A stretch of DNA of 64,000 nucleotides from Gymnogyps californianus (taxonomy: Eukaryota > Chordata > Aves > Accipitriformes > Cathartidae): assembly GCF_018139145.2 (NCBI RefSeq), contig NC_059473.1, forward strand, positions 64,896,707 through 64,960,706. Direction: 5' to 3'. The notes below the pieces were generated by a model, which saw only the letters and a list, made by a program, of their open reading frames with translations, had not been told where the DNA came from and ran no database searches. Positions within the stretch are counted from its first letter, which is position 1; the number at the start of each line of letters is the position of its first letter. Both the position numbers and the translations under genes were made by a program. Positions 62,249-64,000 of the stretch are shown piece by piece.

Positions 62249-64000
62249 AGGCTTATTCCAGACTGAGGCAGGGACCTACTGATTCAGAGCAGCGATGGGA
62301 AAGAGAACGATATCCCTGAGCATCGGTGTACACTGCCAAACGCCCTTCATCATCAGAGGTTTTAAAGCACATTTGTCACAAACAGTTTGGGGCTCCCTTG
62401 GAGCTAGAAGGACAGGTGAGCGCACATTTCAAGGAATCTTGTATTTGCTATTATTGTCTTTCTCAATACTACCCTGCAAGTTTAGTAGTGTGCTTTTCGG
62501 CTCCCTTATGGATTCTTACGAAGGCCTCAAACCGCTAGCATGGATCTAAGCAGCACTTCAAAAGAAACAGTTCCCATTTTAATACATTGCAGCTTATTAT
62601 TACCTTCCATTTTTGTTCTAACAGGCAGATTTCATACTACGTGACAGTGCTAACAAAAAAGCAAAGCGTTCCTCTTTCTCTGTAGATAAATTTCGCAGAC
62701 ACATATGCTTCATAAAAGCTCCAGAATTTCACTGGTAGCACTCAAGTGCTTTGTAATTTGATCCAAAAGAAGAAGAGGCATGCCTAATCTAAGACAGCTA
62801 TTGTAGTTATAATGGCCAAATCCTCATTCATCAGTTTAGGACTACACTTTGTTCCTGGAAAACCCATTACAATTTTGTTCATTGTTCAAATACCTTCTGC
62901 TTTTTCTTTTTTAAATTGTTATAATAATACACTAGTGTTCCCTAATGGTAGTTTGTCCATTGCTCTCTATGACTTTTCACAAAATCCTCATTAGTGTCAG
63001 GAGTGCTGAGGTCCACATACTCTTCTATACAAACTGGAAAGCTTGCAAATAGCAAGCATCCCTTTCCCTGCTCTTTACCATGAATTCCGTGACTGTTGAA
63101 CTCAACTTGGTAATTTCGTGGTTGTAAGTCCTCTCTTTCCTGCCTACACTGAGCTTAAAAGAGCTTTTATGAATATATCACTTAAGGCTTGCAGCAAATT
63201 GTTGCTTCTTTCTTCTTGTTCCGAGGGGTTTGGTTGAGCATTTCCCATACTATTCCTTCCCTTCCATAGTTTCTGCATGCATTCACTATGGACAGCCCCA
63301 ACTTCTATACCATGCCCTCAGACAGATTAAATACATTATGCTAGGCATTTGCTTCTTCAGGATGTTCTTCCACCTTTCTTTCGCAACTGTGACTTCTGGT
63401 ACAGTAACAGCTCATGGTTTACTATTTTTAGCACCCACTAAGACTGTATATTACCTGCAGCAGACAACAGTAGCGTTACATTTCTCTTCAGTGAGATAGG
63501 GAAAAAAGACATACATACATTTATACATATTTATTGTATCTTTTTAAAAGTAGCATTTGCAGTTACTTTTAAGCATTCACCTCTCTTCTGCTTCAAATGT
63601 GCACTTATTGAGAGAAACATCTACTGGCTTCCAAGTCCAAGATTAATACCAATAATAATACATGCCAGAATCAAGCTTCATTGCTTGTTGGCAGCTCCTG
63701 TCATGAAAATATTATACAGTAAGAAGAGTGTAGAAAAGGTCTGTGTTAATCATTCAGCAATAGGCTGGGGCTGGATTAGCGTGACCATGCCATCTTCTCG
63801 AGTTGAAGCACAACAACGCTTTCCTGAAAACCGAAGCTCACACAGTAACTTTTTTCCTTTTGCATCCAGTAGGTGGACAAGGCAGTTGGTTTTTCTACAG
63901 TAGCTTCTTTAGTTGGTAAGTTTTCCTCATCATCTATAGGAAAACACTTGCTGTAGACCTTTATATTTAGAAATGTCTTCTCTTCATGTAACAGCAAGAA

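Larger units (their letters stand above)
59536..64000. other. 3' flank of SLC2A12
   Basis: Holds the CR1 RT remnant (61530-61860) and GCA repeat. The mammalian neighbour on this side is TBPL1, convergent with SLC2A12, but none of its coding peptides could be found here. Three minus-strand open segments at 60564-60692, 60914-61062 and 63842-64000 are discussed as uncertain. Confidence 0.5.

Noticed and set aside
57273..64000. TBPL1 3' end on the minus strand
   Set aside because: Expected from human synteny, but no TBPL1 coding peptide was found in any minus frame; the gene may end beyond the window.

Overview
The window is vertebrate nuclear DNA, almost certainly from a bird: one gene with spliced exons, old CR1 LINE fragments, and solo LTRs of two types that, from memory, are widespread in birds. 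The LTR types suggest a neoavian rather than a galliform bird, but that is a weak inference. There is no prokaryotic gene structure, no CRISPR array and no tRNA or rRNA gene that I could recognise.

One protein-coding gene can be assembled completely: SLC2A12 (GLUT12, a class III facilitative hexose transporter) on the + strand. Its five coding exons are 23698-23830, 31529-32851, 51646-51768, 55137-55269 and 57176-57272. All four introns are GT-AG, the phases join exactly, and the product is 602 residues (human GLUT12 has 617). The start codon has a strong Kozak context and may be preceded by an 18-codon upstream ORF.

Layout: 1-23 kb is intergenic DNA upstream of SLC2A12, holding two same-strand solo LTRs (3091-3689, 9108-9677), a CR1 tail and low-complexity tracts. 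From 23.3 to 57.3 kb lies SLC2A12. Intron 1 carries a long, old CR1 copy. Intron 2 carries a third solo LTR of the first family in reverse orientation, plus two CR1 fragments. Intron 3 carries a 1.15-kb solo LTR with an internal minisatellite. Intron 4 carries a dense CpG island only about 100 bp before the last exon. From 57.3 to 64 kb is the SLC2A12 3' UTR and flank, with a CR1 reverse-transcriptase remnant and a few minus-strand open segments of uncertain status.

All four LTRs are flanked by 5-bp target duplications (three perfect, one with a single mismatch), so each is an independent insertion. The observations I rate highest are: the GLUT12 protein has no dileucine motif in either cytoplasmic tail, and a stop codon falls where the mammalian C-terminal dileucine lies, with open sequence after it that resembles the mammalian tail; the unassigned CpG island in intron 4; and a Ser in place of Pro in the GPxPW motif. 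I found no convincing novel multi-gene system.
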